Shown here piece after piece: positions 1 through 8,480 of a stretch of 63,473 nt of DNA. How positions within the stretch are numbered: position 1 is the first letter of the stretch; each line of letters starts with the position of its first letter. The notes beneath the pieces are model-generated. The model was not told the origin of the DNA, searched no databases, and was given only the letters and a program-made list of their open reading frames with translations. Origin of the DNA: Anaerophilus nitritigenes. Its GTDB lineage: Bacteria; Bacillota; Clostridia; Peptostreptococcales; Thermotaleaceae. A program made the position numbers and the translations under genes. The stretch is from assembly GCF_004138215.1 (NCBI RefSeq), contig NZ_RYYS01000088.1:1-63473 (forward strand). Direction: 5' to 3'.

Positions 1-78
1 TCCAAAGCCCGTTCCTGGTCCAAAGCCCGTTCCTGGTCCAAAGCCTGTTCCTGGTCCAAAGCCTGTTCCTGGTCCAAA
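1..78 (-). repeat. 18-bp tandem repeat encoding FGPGTG
   Basis: Four full 18-bp units lie at 7-24, 25-42, 43-60 and 61-78, with a partial unit at 1-6. Units differ only at a synonymous third position of the Thr codon (ACA in the two proximal units, ACG in the next two). This pattern suggests recent unit duplication with purifying selection on the peptide. The array continues beyond the window. Confidence 0.95.
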
Positions 79-144
79 TTGGTGTGAACTTATTTCATTT
101 ACTTCATTCATTTGTTCTACTTCATAATTATTTATATTTTCCAT
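1..144 (-). CDS. Repeat peptide, FGPGTG tandem array (partial)
   Basis: A strong AGGAGG precedes the ATG by seven bases, so this is a real start. The 48 visible codons give a short polar leader (MENINNYEVEQMNEVNEISS-HQ, about 22 residues, five acidic) followed by four full copies of the hexapeptide FGPGTG and part of a fifth. The gene runs off the left edge, so its length and C-terminus are unknown. I do not recognise the family. A charged leader plus a repetitive Gly/Pro/Thr/Phe core resembles precursors of ribosomally made, modified peptides, but a structural or surface repeat protein is equally possible. It lies 90 bp downstream of a large BTAD-type regulator on the same strand. No cysteine is visible. 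Confidence 0.75.
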   Translation of the reverse strand, partial: MENINNYEVEQMNEVNEISSHQFGPGTGFGPGTGFGPGTGFGPGTGFG

Positions 145-234
145 TCTCAATTCCTCCTGTTATGTTTTTTACTTTATGATCATGTTATGCACAAGGTTGA
201 AAATGGTTACAATCTAACTTCCTATCATGGAGGT

Positions 235-3200
235 TTAATTGTTTTTGAGTACATCTAATATATATATTTCATAAGGATCTTTTAATTTTTTTAATATATT
301 CACCCCTTGTTCACAATATGACTGAATATCTTCTTTTAAATATTCTTTAAATACATATTCTAAACGAAGGTTATCTTTCATATATACCTTGATCTGTGCT
401 TTAACTCTATAGAGTAGTCCTAATTCATAGGGACTTTTTAGTTTATTTGCATAATCCTCTGCTCTTTGTAATGATAACAACGCTTCATGATACTGTCCTT
501 TTTTCACTAATAAAAGAGACATATACCCCTGTGCAGTAGATCTTTTCCATAATGTATTAAATTGATCATATAAATTTAATGCTTTTGAAAAATACTCTAT
601 AGCACCATCATCATCACCCATATCTAGTGCAGCTTGTCCTGCATTCGTATAAAAAATTGTCAGACCTCCAATTATTTTTTGGTTCGTACATAGCTTTATA
701 GCCTCATTATAATATTTTAAAGCACTCATGAATTTTAGATTTTGTCTTCTAATCTCTCCCATATAATTATATGCTGCTGCTATATTTAAAGTGTACTTTC
801 CCTCATAAGTATTAATTTGATTAAATATTTCAATAGATTCTTGTAATAAACTCTCCGCTGTTTGATGATCCCCTTCCATAATTTTTTGTAAACCCTTTAA
901 TCTCAAGAGAATTCCCACATCCTTCTTTTTATTCCATTCTTTAGAAATATCTAATCCATCTTCTATATATTTTTTCATTCCGTTCATATTATAGGTCTGA
1001 ATCCCATAATAGATCATTTGTCTATATCCTTTTAATGCATACTCTACATTTGTAATAGCTAGTGCTTCTTTTATCATACTCTTTATATCTTCAACACCCT
1101 CTTCATACATACCTTCTCTAATAAGGTATCTCCCTCTCATATGTAAAAAATCCATATATAAAATTCTTATTTGTTCTTGATAAGAATTATTGTTCATTAT
1201 CTTTAAAAGTTCTCTTTCAATGTTTTTGAGTTGCTCACTTTCTTCTTCAGCGGTCAAATAACTTCTAGCATATTCATAAATATTTCCATCTCTTAAAATT
1301 GGAAATAATTCATGTCCAAAATTAAAATACACATCTAAATTTTTCATTTTGTATTTTAATGCATATAAGTAATTTCCGCTATTTTCAAAATGATAAATTA
1401 GTTTTGGATAAAGATATTGATCTCTTTTGTCATGAAGTAATTTTGTTTGCAATAGATTAGCAATTTTCTCATGAAGTTTCCTTTTTCTAATATTAGATTG
1501 TTCGTCATAAAGAAATTCTCTAAGCTTTTGATGTGTAAATTCAAAATAAATTTCTCCATGATCATAAGCTTCTTTGATAATTCCTCTCTCCTGTAATATT
1601 TCTAACTCATCTATCATTTCATCTGTATTTTTTTGTATTAGACTTTCTAATAAATTTAAACTTACCGGATCGAAAAACATACATAATATATTTAATAACT
1701 CTTTTTCTTCATTAGAAATATCTAAAAATCTACTTCTTAATAGGTCTTGAGTTTTATGGGATAATTTTGTAATTTTTCCACTTTCTTTTATACTGTTTAC
1801 TACTTCTTTTAAGAAAAATGCATTTCCTCCTGTTTCTTTGTAAATATTTATATAAATTTCTTCGTTCCAAGCATATTTGGGTAAAGTCAATGTGATAAAT
1901 TCTTTTACTTCAGAAAATTCAAAACGGTTGATATGTATTTTTTGAAGTTTTCTTAGTCCAATTCCTGAATGCATAAATTGATATATTCTCTCTTCGCTTC
2001 CACTTCTACAAGTCATAATCAAAAGTATATCTTCCACTACAAATAAATGATTTAAGAGAAATAGACTTAAATCATCCATCCATTGAATATCTTCAAATAT
2101 AAGTATCATTTTTCTTTTTTTAGAAACCTTTTTTAATACCGCCACTAAAGTTTCTTCAATAACTTGTTGGGTGATATTATCCATATTCTCTATTGGATTT
2201 ACTGCAGGATGATCTTGTTGCATAAAATCTGGGAATATATGATTGATAGTATTTGTCCATAAAATAGGGATATTTATTTTTTCTTTTTTGATAAGATCTT
2301 CTAACTTTATAAATAAATCATGAAAAGGATTGAGTAAATATTCTCTTTGAGCTTGATAACAAGTAGTTTGTAAAGAAATAATTCCATCATCAATAGTTTC
2401 TAAAAATTCATCTTTCAATCTACTTTTTCCTACCCCTGCTTCTCCAAATACAATAAAAGATTTAAATTTTTTATTTTTTTTAAAACAATCATATTCTTTT
2501 TGAATCGATAAAATTTCTTTCTCTCTCCCATAAAAAAAGTCTCTTTTTTTTCTTTTCTCTTCATTTTTTCTATAAATTAAAATTTCTTCGTAAAGTTCTT
2601 TCATCTCCAATCCTGGATCAATACCTAATTCATTATAAAATCTTTTGCAAAACTCATGATAAATATTAAGAGATTTGTGAATCTCTCCTTTTTTCATATA
2701 TGTTCTCATTAAAATCATACAAACTTTTTCATGTAAAGGGTCTATTTCCATAAATAAATTGCCATAATAAATAATAGAAGAAATTTCTTCATTTGATATA
2801 CTTTGCTCTATTTTTCGAGTAAGTCTTTTCATATATAATTCTTTTATATGGCTATCATATTGAACAGTCCATGTTTGAAATTCTTCTGCATCTTTTACAT
2901 AAAACCCCTTTAAAAATTCTTCATATCCGTCTACTTTGTTTTCATCTTTTAAAAAATCATATAAATCTACTCTTATGTTTATATCTGGATTCAACATAAC
3001 CATAGATTTTTTAGGGGAAATAATGATATCTATACCAAAAGTCTTTCTAATCTTGTACATAGTCTGTCTTAAGTTTTTTTTAGCTGTTTGATCATCTACT
3101 TCTCCCCATAATAAATTTACTAAAATATCTCGACTAGTGTTTTTATAAACTAACAAATAATAAAACAATGCTTCTGCCTTTTTAAATGGAAAAATAATAC

Positions 3201-3258
3201 TTTTTTCATCTTGAATAACAGAAGGAATCCCTATTAATTTTACATATATATCATTCAT
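235..3258 (-). CDS. BTAD/AAA-ATPase/TPR transcriptional regulator
   Basis: Large (1007 aa) SARP/MalT-like regulator. Residues 1-95 look like an OmpR-type winged helix (FPFKKAEALFYYLL, then WGEVDDQTAKKNLRQTMYKIRK). Residues 100-235 form a bacterial transcriptional activator domain of helical repeats. The ATPase domain starts with GREKEI near 245, Walker A GEAGVGKSR at 272-280 and Walker B ILIFEDIQWMDD at 385-396. The C-terminal 400 residues are TPR-like (YNYMGEIRR, YTNAGQAALDMGDDDGAIEYF). Such proteins usually integrate a ligand or protein signal with ATP binding to activate nearby genes. It is followed on the same strand by the FGPGTG repeat peptide, with no clear terminator between them, so that peptide is a candidate target or co-transcribed partner (inference). 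Confidence 0.85.
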   Translation of the reverse strand: MNDIYVKLIGIPSVIQDEKSIIFPFKKAEALFYYLLVYKNTSRDILVNLLWGEVDDQTAKKNLRQTMYKIRKTFGIDIIISPKKSMVMLNPDINIRVDLYDFLKDENKVDGYEEFLKGFYVKDAEEFQTWTVQYDSHIKELYMKRLTRKIEQSISNEEISSIIYYGNLFMEIDPLHEKVCMILMRTYMKKGEIHKSLNIYHEFCKRFYNELGIDPGLEMKELYEEILIYRKNEEKRKKRDFFYGREKEILSIQKEYDCFKKNKKFKSFIVFGEAGVGKSRLKDEFLETIDDGIISLQTTCYQAQREYLLNPFHDLFIKLEDLIKKEKINIPILWTNTINHIFPDFMQQDHPAVNPIENMDNITQQVIEETLVAVLKKVSKKRKMILIFEDIQWMDDLSLFLLNHLFVVEDILLIMTCRSGSEERIYQFMHSGIGLRKLQKIHINRFEFSEVKEFITLTLPKYAWNEEIYINIYKETGGNAFFLKEVVNSIKESGKITKLSHKTQDLLRSRFLDISNEEKELLNILCMFFDPVSLNLLESLIQKNTDEMIDELEILQERGIIKEAYDHGEIYFEFTHQKLREFLYDEQSNIRKRKLHEKIANLLQTKLLHDKRDQYLYPKLIYHFENSGNYLYALKYKMKNLDVYFNFGHELFPILRDGNIYEYARSYLTAEEESEQLKNIERELLKIMNNNSYQEQIRILYMDFLHMRGRYLIREGMYEEGVEDIKSMIKEALAITNVEYALKGYRQMIYYGIQTYNMNGMKKYIEDGLDISKEWNKKKDVGILLRLKGLQKIMEGDHQTAESLLQESIEIFNQINTYEGKYTLNIAAAYNYMGEIRRQNLKFMSALKYYNEAIKLCTNQKIIGGLTIFYTNAGQAALDMGDDDGAIEYFSKALNLYDQFNTLWKRSTAQGYMSLLLVKKGQYHEALLSLQRAEDYANKLKSPYELGLLYRVKAQIKVYMKDNLRLEYVFKEYLKEDIQSYCEQGVNILKKLKDPYEIYILDVLKNN

Positions 3259-3378
3259 TTCCTCACCTTAACCTCATCTTCATTATAAATTTATTATATC
3301 GAATTTCCTTTATATTGTACAAATATATAGATTTAAATTTATTTAGAATATATTCATTTTTACCCATATGTTGTGTAA

Positions 3379-3407
3379 TTGACATTTTATAGACGTTCAT
3401 TTATTAT
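3379..3407 (+). promoter_or_regulatory. Sigma-A promoter of the FNT channel gene
   Basis: TTGACA (3379-3384), 17-bp spacer, TATTAT (3402-3407). It lies about 130 bp upstream of the FNT start codon, giving a 5' leader near 125 nt. The spacer contains TATAGACGTT, also found upstream of fhs. Confidence 0.6.
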
Positions 3408-3539
3408 AATCTAAGAGTTCATACAATTAAGTTCTTATTAAAATGTAAATACTCACTCATTTAGTCCAAATATTTTACAATTCTTATGTAGCACTTGTAA
3501 TTTTTCCCAAACTAAAAAATACTAAGAGGAGGAATTTTT

Positions 3540-4328
3540 ATGTCTAACAATATATTAACACCAAAAGAAATTGCTCATTCTATGCTACAAACAGGTATAA
3601 CAAAGACAAATTTATCATATATTCAAATGATCAGTTTAAGTATATTAGCTGGAATATATATTAGTTTTGGTGGATTTGGTGCTCTTACTATTAGTCAACG
3701 TATAAGTGCTATTGATGTTGGATTATCTAAAGTTTTATTTGCGATGATTTTCCCAGTTGGACTTATGTTGGTAGTAACTTGCGGTGCAGAGTTGTTCACA
3801 GGAAATCACCTTATGTGTTTAGGTGTATTCTCTGGGAAGTACTCTATGAAAAAAGTACTCAGAAATTGGATAGTGGTTTATTTTGGAAATTTCATCGGCT
3901 CTATTTTTTTTGCTCAAATGATTATCTATAGTGGTCTAGCAAATGGTCCTATCAAAGAAATGATGTTGTCTCTTTCTATCTCTAAGGTAAATATACCTAT
4001 CACAGAATTAATAGTAAGAGGCATATTATGTAATATACTTGTAGCATTAGCTCTATGGATGGGTAGCGGTGCAAAAGATTTAATCAGTAAATTATTTGCT
4101 TGTTGGGCTCCTGTGATGCTATTTGTTTTATGCGGATTTGAACATAGTATTGCCAATATGTTTTTTATACCTATGGGAAAATTTTTAGGAGCTGATATTT
4201 CTTGGTTTGATATGTGGGTTTATAATCTTATTCCTGTAACAATAGGAAATTTAATAGGTGGAGCACTGATCATTCCTCTATTTTATTTCTTTGTGTATAT
4301 AAAAAATGATCATCAGAAATTTTCATAA
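3540..4328 (+). CDS. Formate/nitrite transporter family channel
   Basis: A 262-aa FNT protein with six membrane helices, the usual family length. Family signatures are visible: GAELFTGNHL near 80, GVFSGK near 95, and NW-x3-YFGNFIGS near 110, plus the later GFEHSIANMFFIP segment carrying the conserved central histidine and asparagine. Start chosen at ATG after AGAGGAGG. FNT channels move formate, nitrite, hydrosulfide or lactate, and sequence alone does not settle which. The neighbouring histidine-degradation genes with fhs make formate export the likely role (inference from context). Confidence 0.85.
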   Translation: MSNNILTPKEIAHSMLQTGITKTNLSYIQMISLSILAGIYISFGGFGALTISQRISAIDVGLSKVLFAMIFPVGLMLVVTCGAELFTGNHLMCLGVFSGKYSMKKVLRNWIVVYFGNFIGSIFFAQMIIYSGLANGPIKEMMLSLSISKVNIPITELIVRGILCNILVALALWMGSGAKDLISKLFACWAPVMLFVLCGFEHSIANMFFIPMGKFLGADISWFDMWVYNLIPVTIGNLIGGALIIPLFYFFVYIKNDHQKFS

Positions 4329-4376
4329 GCAATATATTTATACAGTCATAATTTTATAGTAAAATCTTACTTGTAT

Positions 4377-4421
4377 AAAAATCATAATTTATATATTATA
4401 AAAATATAGATTATGATTTTT
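4377..4421. terminator. AT-rich 12-bp inverted repeat
   Basis: Perfect arms AAAAATCATAAT (4377-4388) and ATTATGATTTTT (4410-4421) with a 21-nt loop, between the FNT gene and the symporter gene. It may act as a weak terminator or attenuator, or be a protein site in front of the symporter start; the all-AT stem is not strong. Confidence 0.45.
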
Positions 4422-4445
4422 ATAATATTATTTAGGAGGTGTACA

Positions 4446-5606
4446 ATGAAAAAAATAACAGATAATTTAATTTTTAAACTATCATTAGGAGTAATACTAG
4501 GAATCATTATTGGAATACAATCATCTGAAGATATGATGAAATTTATGGTAAGTGTTAAATATCTTCTAGGACAAATCATCTTCTTTTGTGTTCCTTTAAT
4601 TATCTTAGCCTTTATTACTCCCTCTATTGTAAAACTTAAAGCAAATGCTAGTAAGATGCTTGGCACTACTGTTTTGATTGCTTATGCTTCATCTGTGGGA
4701 GCCGCAGCTTTTGCAGTCATCTCTGGATATTCCATCATTCCTCATTTAAATATTATCAGTGAAGCAGAAGCATTAAAAAAGCTTCCAGAAATTGCATTCG
4801 AATTAAACATTCCACCTGTTATGTCTGTAATGAGTGCTTTAGTTCTTTCATTTTTGGTAGGTCTTTCTGTAATATGGGCAAAATCTGAATCTTTCGAAAA
4901 AATTCTAGATGATTTTCAAAATATGATGCTACAAGTAGTTCATAAAGTTATTATCCCTATTCTTCCTTTTTTCATTGCAACAACTTTTTCAACACTATCT
5001 TATAATGGTAGCATTACAAAACAGCTTCCTATCTTTTTAAAAGTAATTGTACTTGTTCTTATTGGTCATTTTATTTGGCTTGCATTACTTTATGGGTTAG
5101 GAGGAATAATTTCTAAAAAGAATCCTTTTGAGGTTTTCAAAAACTATGGTCCTGCATATTTAACAGCAGTAGGAACTATGTCAAGTGCAGCAACTTTGCC
5201 AGTAGCTTTAAGCTGTGCAAGAAAATCAAAAGTATTAGACAAAAAAATTGTAGACTTTGCTATTCCTCTTGGTTCTACTGTTCATTTATGTGGATCAGTA
5301 CTCACAGAAACTTTTTTTATCATGGTTGTATCTAAAGTTTTATATGGCACTTTACCTACAGTTGGTACAATGATTACCTTCATTATCCTGCTTGGAATCT
5401 TTGCTGTAGGAGCTCCTGGCGTACCTGGTGGTACAGTAATGGCATCCTTAGGTATTGTTACGAGTATTATTGGATTTGATCAATCAGGAATAGGTCTTTT
5501 GCTTGCCATATTTGCCATTCAAGATAGCTTTGGAACTGCATGTAACATTACAGGAGATGGAGCCATAGCTCTTATACTAACAGGCTTATATAAGGAAATT
5601 AAATAA
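4446..5606 (+). CDS. Dicarboxylate/amino acid:cation symporter family (DAACS)
   Basis: A 386-aa GltP-fold secondary transporter. ATG at 4446 follows AGGAGGT at optimal spacing; an upstream in-frame ATG at 4413 lacks a ribosome site. Hairpin 1 carries SSAATLPVALSCA, followed by GSTVHLCGS; hairpin 2 GAPGVPGGTVM; and the last helix reads QDSFGTACNITGDG. Against glutamate transporters, the aspartate that binds the substrate amino group is kept (D of QDS) but the arginine that binds the side-chain carboxylate is replaced by glycine. The substrate is therefore probably an amino acid without an acidic side chain. The adjacent hut genes make histidine or another neutral amino acid a reasonable guess. 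Confidence 0.8.
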   Translation: MKKITDNLIFKLSLGVILGIIIGIQSSEDMMKFMVSVKYLLGQIIFFCVPLIILAFITPSIVKLKANASKMLGTTVLIAYASSVGAAAFAVISGYSIIPHLNIISEAEALKKLPEIAFELNIPPVMSVMSALVLSFLVGLSVIWAKSESFEKILDDFQNMMLQVVHKVIIPILPFFIATTFSTLSYNGSITKQLPIFLKVIVLVLIGHFIWLALLYGLGGIISKKNPFEVFKNYGPAYLTAVGTMSSAATLPVALSCARKSKVLDKKIVDFAIPLGSTVHLCGSVLTETFFIMVVSKVLYGTLPTVGTMITFIILLGIFAVGAPGVPGGTVMASLGIVTSIIGFDQSGIGLLLAIFAIQDSFGTACNITGDGAIALILTGLYKEIK

Positions 5607-5629
5607 TTAGATTTTTTCTTTTAATACTA

Positions 5630-5665
5630 AAAACCTTAGCCAAACTATTTATTGGCTAAGGTTTT
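5630..5665. terminator. Bidirectional terminator between symporter and fchA
   Basis: A 14-bp stem, AAACCTTAGCCAA pairing with TTGGCTAAGGTTT, has a short loop and T-runs on both strands. It serves both the rightward symporter gene and the leftward hut operon ending in fchA. Confidence 0.85.
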
Positions 5666-5672
5666 TCTTTTT

Positions 5673-6290
5673 TTATAATACAACTTTTGCTAAAAGTTCT
5701 TTTTCTTTTTGTATAGTTTTTTCTTCTATTTCTTTTACTTCTTTAGATAACTTTTCTACAAAAGCTTGATCATTAATTCCACCTAAGTTGATTTTTACAT
5801 TATATAAAGCAGACAAAACAGCTGTTCTTGCCATCATAGCAGCTACCGCTCCATCTGTAATAGCATTTTTATTTCCTTGATCTATTACAGATTCTATGAC
5901 CTGCATCATTTGATAAGCATTTTGAGCCACTTTTAAAGGTACTTGTGCTGCCTTTTTCGTATTTTCTTCAATCGCTTCATTTCTCTTTTGTTTTTCTTCA
6001 TCTGTTTCTTTTGGAAGCTTAAAAGCCTTCATTACTTCATGAAAAGAATCAGCATCTTCATCTATATCTTTAATAAAGTCATCTCTATATTCCTTTGACT
6101 TTTGTGCAACTTCTTTCATTATTTCCTCTACATCTATATATTTCTTTTTTCCTATGGTCAAATTTGCAACCATCTCAGTTAGTGCTGCTCCTACTGCTCC
6201 ACTAAGGGCCGCTATACTTCCACCACCCGGTACAGGAGCATTAGATGCTGTCTCATCTAAAAATTCTTTTAAATTTTTATCTGCTAACAT
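5673..6290 (-). CDS. fchA: Formimidoyltetrahydrofolate cyclodeaminase
   Basis: A 205-aa protein of the FTCD C-terminal (cyclodeaminase) family, alone rather than fused to the transferase as in animals. It converts 5-formimino-THF to 5,10-methenyl-THF and ammonia. The glycine-rich PVPGGGSIAALSGAVGAAL segment near residue 20 is the family hallmark, and DEDADSFHEVMKAFKLP near 80 is also typical. It is the last gene of the leftward fhs-hutU-ftcD-hutI-fchA run, 11 bp after hutI, with AGGGGGA as ribosome site. It follows FtcD in the pathway. Confidence 0.92.
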   Translation of the reverse strand: MLADKNLKEFLDETASNAPVPGGGSIAALSGAVGAALTEMVANLTIGKKKYIDVEEIMKEVAQKSKEYRDDFIKDIDEDADSFHEVMKAFKLPKETDEEKQKRNEAIEENTKKAAQVPLKVAQNAYQMMQVIESVIDQGNKNAITDGAVAAMMARTAVLSALYNVKINLGGINDQAFVEKLSKEVKEIEEKTIQKEKELLAKVVL

Positions 6291-6301
6291 ATTTTATCCC
6301 C

Positions 6302-7558
6302 CTAACGATTTGATTTATCAAATACTATTTGTCCATCTTTGATTACTGTCTCTACTGTACTTACTCCTATATGATAAGGAATAAAATGATAAGATGGATA
6401 TTCTAGTATAATTACATCTCCTTTTTTACCTACATCAATACTTCCAATTTCGTTTTCTCTTCCTAGTGCTGCTGCTCCATTGATAGTCATAGCAGTAATT
6501 GCTTCTTCTGTAGTCATATTCATATAAAGTGTCGCAAGTGCCATAACTAAAGCGATAGATTCTGTAAAACAGCTTCCAGGATTTAAATCTGTAGCTAGTG
6601 CTACTGCACAATTTTGATCAATCATAAATCTAGCTCTTGCAAAATCTTCTTTTAAACTAAAGGCTGTAGCAGGAAGTAGCGTTGCTACAACTCCTTTTTC
6701 TGCCATTTTTAAAATTCCTTCATCCGATGCAGAAAGAAGATGATCTGCAGATACTGTACCAATCTCTGCAGCTAATTCCGCACCTCCTAATTGAACAATT
6801 TCATCTGCATGAATTTTTGCTTTCAGACCTAGCTCTTTAGCCTTTAATAAAAGTCTTCTAGATTGATCTACAGAGAATACATTTTTTTCACAAAATACAT
6901 CACAAAATTCTGCTAAATTTTCTTTCGCTACTTTAGGTAATGTATTTTCAATAATATCATCAATAAACTCATCTTCTCGTCCTTTATATTCCTTTGGTAC
7001 TGCATGAGCTCCCATATAGGTTTTTGCTATATCTATAGGATGAATCTCATCTAACTTTTTCATTACTTGCAATTGTTTTATTTCTGTCTCTTCATCTAAT
7101 CCATATCCACTCTTTCCTTCAACTGTCGTTACTCCAAAGGAAAGCATATCATTCAATCTTTTTTTACCTAAATATACCAATTCTTCATGAGATGCTTTTC
7201 TAGTTTTTTCAACAGAACTTACAATTCCTCCTCCTTTTTCCATAATTTCCATATAACTTGCACCTCTTAAGCGCATAGAGAATTCTTCCGCTCTATATCC
7301 ACCAAATACAAAATGCGTATGAGAATCTACAAAACCAGGTAATACAGCTTTTCCACTAGCATCAATAACTTCATATTTATCAAACTCTACATCTTTTAGG
7401 ACCTCTTCATTTTTTCCTACGGCATGAATTTTTCCGTTCTTTATGATCACTGCTCCATCTTCTATGACATGTAGATTTGACATCTCTTTTCCTGACTTTT
7501 TAGAGAATCCACTACACGTTACAACTTGAGAAGCATTTTTAATAATTATATTCTTCAT
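6302..7558 (-). CDS. hutI: Imidazolonepropionase
   Basis: A 418-aa metal-dependent amidohydrolase, normal length for HutI. It opens imidazolone-propionate to N-formimino-glutamate, the third step of histidine degradation. The HxH metal site is in VDSHTHFVFGG near 80, KIHADEIVQLGG near 250 supplies further ligands and ALATDLNPGSC near 325 the catalytic aspartate. Its start is 3 bp downstream of the ftcD stop, so the two are translationally close. Confidence 0.95.
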   Translation of the reverse strand: MKNIIIKNASQVVTCSGFSKKSGKEMSNLHVIEDGAVIIKNGKIHAVGKNEEVLKDVEFDKYEVIDASGKAVLPGFVDSHTHFVFGGYRAEEFSMRLRGASYMEIMEKGGGIVSSVEKTRKASHEELVYLGKKRLNDMLSFGVTTVEGKSGYGLDEETEIKQLQVMKKLDEIHPIDIAKTYMGAHAVPKEYKGREDEFIDDIIENTLPKVAKENLAEFCDVFCEKNVFSVDQSRRLLLKAKELGLKAKIHADEIVQLGGAELAAEIGTVSADHLLSASDEGILKMAEKGVVATLLPATAFSLKEDFARARFMIDQNCAVALATDLNPGSCFTESIALVMALATLYMNMTTEEAITAMTINGAAALGRENEIGSIDVGKKGDVIILEYPSYHFIPYHIGVSTVETVIKDGQIVFDKSNR

Positions 7559-7561
7559 AGG

Positions 7562-8467
7562 CTACTCCATTAAATTGCTTTCAATTACTTTGTCCATAGA
7601 AAAACCGTAGAGTCCTAAATAATATCCTGCACTATCTATTAATGCTTCCATAGGAACTAATCCTATGATTTCACTTCCTAATACATTGACACCATATCTT
7701 TTTGCTTCCATTTTTACTGTTTCAAAGACTCTATATACAGATGTTTTTGTATAATCTGTAATATTCATAGTTACTTGAGTAATCCCTCTTTCTTTAATTT
7801 CCACTCCACCAGCTTTAATATATCTAAAGCCTCCATTTGAATGACGAATCACCTTTGCAATATTTTTGGCAATCTCTATATCTTTTGTATCTAAATCGAT
7901 ATTATATGCTACAAGTGGCATTCTAGCTCCTACAGCAGTTACACCAGCAGTTTTATGAATTTCTCTTTTTCCGAAGTCAGGATTCCATTCAGCCTTTTGA
8001 AGCTTTTCTGCCATTCCTTCAAATTGGCCTTTTCTAACCGTTGCAAGATTTTCTCTTTCTGGAATAGTAGCTGCTTTTTCATATAAAAATATAGGAATAT
8101 CATACTGTTCATTAATCTCTTTTGCTGTCTCTTTTGCAAGTTCTACTACTTCTGTCATGCTCATATTCTTAATAGGAATAAACGGAACTACATCCGTTGC
8201 ACCCATTCTAGAATGCTCTCCTTCATGCTTTGTCATATCAATTAACTCTGTAGCTACTCCAATAGCTTCTACTACTGCTTTTTTTACAGCTTGAGGCTCT
8301 CCCATTACTGTTACTACTACTCTATTATAATCTTTATCTGCTTCATAATTTAAAAGCTTTACTCCTTCTTTTCCTCTTAGAGGTGCTACAATTTTTTCTA
8401 TTTTTTCTAAATCTCTTCCTTCACTAAAATTTGGAACACACTCTACTATTTTTTTAACTTCACTCAT
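7562..8467 (-). CDS. ftcD: Glutamate formimidoyltransferase
   Basis: A 301-aa stand-alone formiminotransferase. It moves the formimino group of N-formimino-glutamate to THF, releasing glutamate. The start region CVPNFSEGRD and the segment HEGEHSRMGATDVVPFIP near 80-97 with its catalytic histidine are diagnostic. This route defines the histidine pathway as the THF-dependent one rather than HutE/HutF or HutG. Gene order and tight spacing place it in the same operon as hutU and hutI. Confidence 0.95.
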   Translation of the reverse strand: MSEVKKIVECVPNFSEGRDLEKIEKIVAPLRGKEGVKLLNYEADKDYNRVVVTVMGEPQAVKKAVVEAIGVATELIDMTKHEGEHSRMGATDVVPFIPIKNMSMTEVVELAKETAKEINEQYDIPIFLYEKAATIPERENLATVRKGQFEGMAEKLQKAEWNPDFGKREIHKTAGVTAVGARMPLVAYNIDLDTKDIEIAKNIAKVIRHSNGGFRYIKAGGVEIKERGITQVTMNITDYTKTSVYRVFETVKMEAKRYGVNVLGSEIIGLVPMEALIDSAGYYLGLYGFSMDKVIESNLME

Positions 8468-8480
8468 GATCTTCTTCCCC

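Noticed and set aside
4413-4445. Longer start of the symporter gene (ATG at 4413)
   Set aside because: It lies inside the AT-rich inverted-repeat region with no ribosome site, while ATG 4446 has AGGAGGT at proper spacing.
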